In this document: positions 32,965 to 33,044 of the stretch, piece after piece
How the letters are laid out: every line of letters begins with the position of its first letter
How positions within the stretch are numbered: the first letter of the stretch is position 1
Assembly (NCBI RefSeq): GCF_000964405.1
Contig: NZ_BANE01000283.1
Coordinates: 1 to 33,044, forward strand
Source: Novacetimonas hansenii JCM 7643
GTDB lineage: Bacteria; Pseudomonadota; Alphaproteobacteria; Acetobacterales; Acetobacteraceae
Direction: 5' to 3'
Length of the DNA: 33,044 nt
Position numbers and translations under genes: made by a program
The notes under the pieces: generated by a model
Told to the model about the DNA's origin: nothing
Seen by the model: only the letters and a program-made list of their open reading frames with translations
Database searches by the model: none

Positions 32965-33038
32965 CTGTTTGAAAAGTCAGGCTTGATAACATCCTGAAAC
33001 CATAAAAGTTTTTGGTGAAGCTTTTTCTAAAAAGCTTC
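32965..33038 (-). repeat. Right, inverted copy of the dispersed repeat
   Basis: Inverse complement of 4-77 with about 65 of 74 matching positions. The palindromic head is 33017-33038 (GAAGCTTTTT, CT, AAAAAGCTTC), again a perfect 10-bp dyad; the centre differs between copies while both arms are kept, so the stem is conserved. It starts 24 nt after the dehydrogenase stop and may act as its terminator-like end. Confidence 0.75.
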
Positions 33039-33044
33039 AGAAGA

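Noticed and set aside
1-33044. CRISPR array, tRNA, rRNA, prophage or defence island
   Set aside because: No regularly spaced repeats, no tRNA cloverleaf or rRNA-like stretches, and no phage or defence proteins were seen on either strand.

Overview
The window looks like chromosomal core DNA from an acetic acid bacterium (Acetobacteraceae, probably the Komagataeibacter/Gluconacetobacter group). The evidence is GC-rich coding sequence, alphaproteobacterial gene orders, an lpxI-type lipid A locus, a malate:quinone oxidoreductase, and an approximately 75-bp dispersed repeat with a hairpin head at both ends of the window in inverted orientation. I recall such repeats from Komagataeibacter genomes but could not search. 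Because both window edges fall inside this repeat, the window may be one assembly contig that breaks at repeats.

Layout, left to right. Positions 1-270 hold the left repeat copy and a broken IS5-like transposase start. Positions 275-7798 (minus strand) form one long run transcribed from right to left: rpmH-rnpA-yidD-yidC-ysxC(engB)-argB-dapD-dapE-membrane protein. It joins ribosome and RNase P parts, membrane protein insertion, a ribosome-assembly GTPase, and arginine and lysine/diaminopimelate synthesis. A near-consensus promoter precedes rpmH. A small plus-strand gene (7978-8208) encodes what looks like a stand-alone histidine-kinase dimerisation/phosphoacceptor domain. gloA follows on the minus strand with its own strong promoter.

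Positions 8762-21220 (minus strand) are the classic envelope cluster: pyrH-frr-uppS-cdsA-dxr-rseP-bamA-skp-lpxD-fabZ-lpxA-lpxI. It covers ribosome recycling, UMP kinase, isoprenoid and undecaprenyl-PP synthesis, phospholipid synthesis, the site-2 protease, outer-membrane protein assembly and lipid A synthesis. The usual flanking genes are missing: rpsB-tsf before pyrH and lpxB after lpxI. Positions 21453-27952 (minus strand) are folK-rpoZ-rsh-acpS-lepB-rnc-era, a second conserved alphaproteobacterial run (ppGpp control, RNA polymerase omega, ACP activation, signal peptidase I, RNase III, Era).

The right end is more accessory: a plus-strand NYN/PIN-like nuclease gene (28142-28756), mqo (minus), a phosphate acetyl/butyryltransferase-like gene (minus) and a divergent beta-hydroxyacid dehydrogenase (plus), then the right repeat copy. 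A 19-bp near-identical direct repeat lies in the two non-coding regions that flank the phosphotransacetylase-like gene and may be a shared operator or a recombination footprint.

I found no tRNA, rRNA, CRISPR array, prophage or obvious defence island. The least expected items are the orphan phosphoacceptor domain, the 19-bp repeat pair, the intergenic dyads (rpmH/rnpA, bamA leader, NYN/mqo) and the long YidC tail. I do not see a clearly new multi-gene system.
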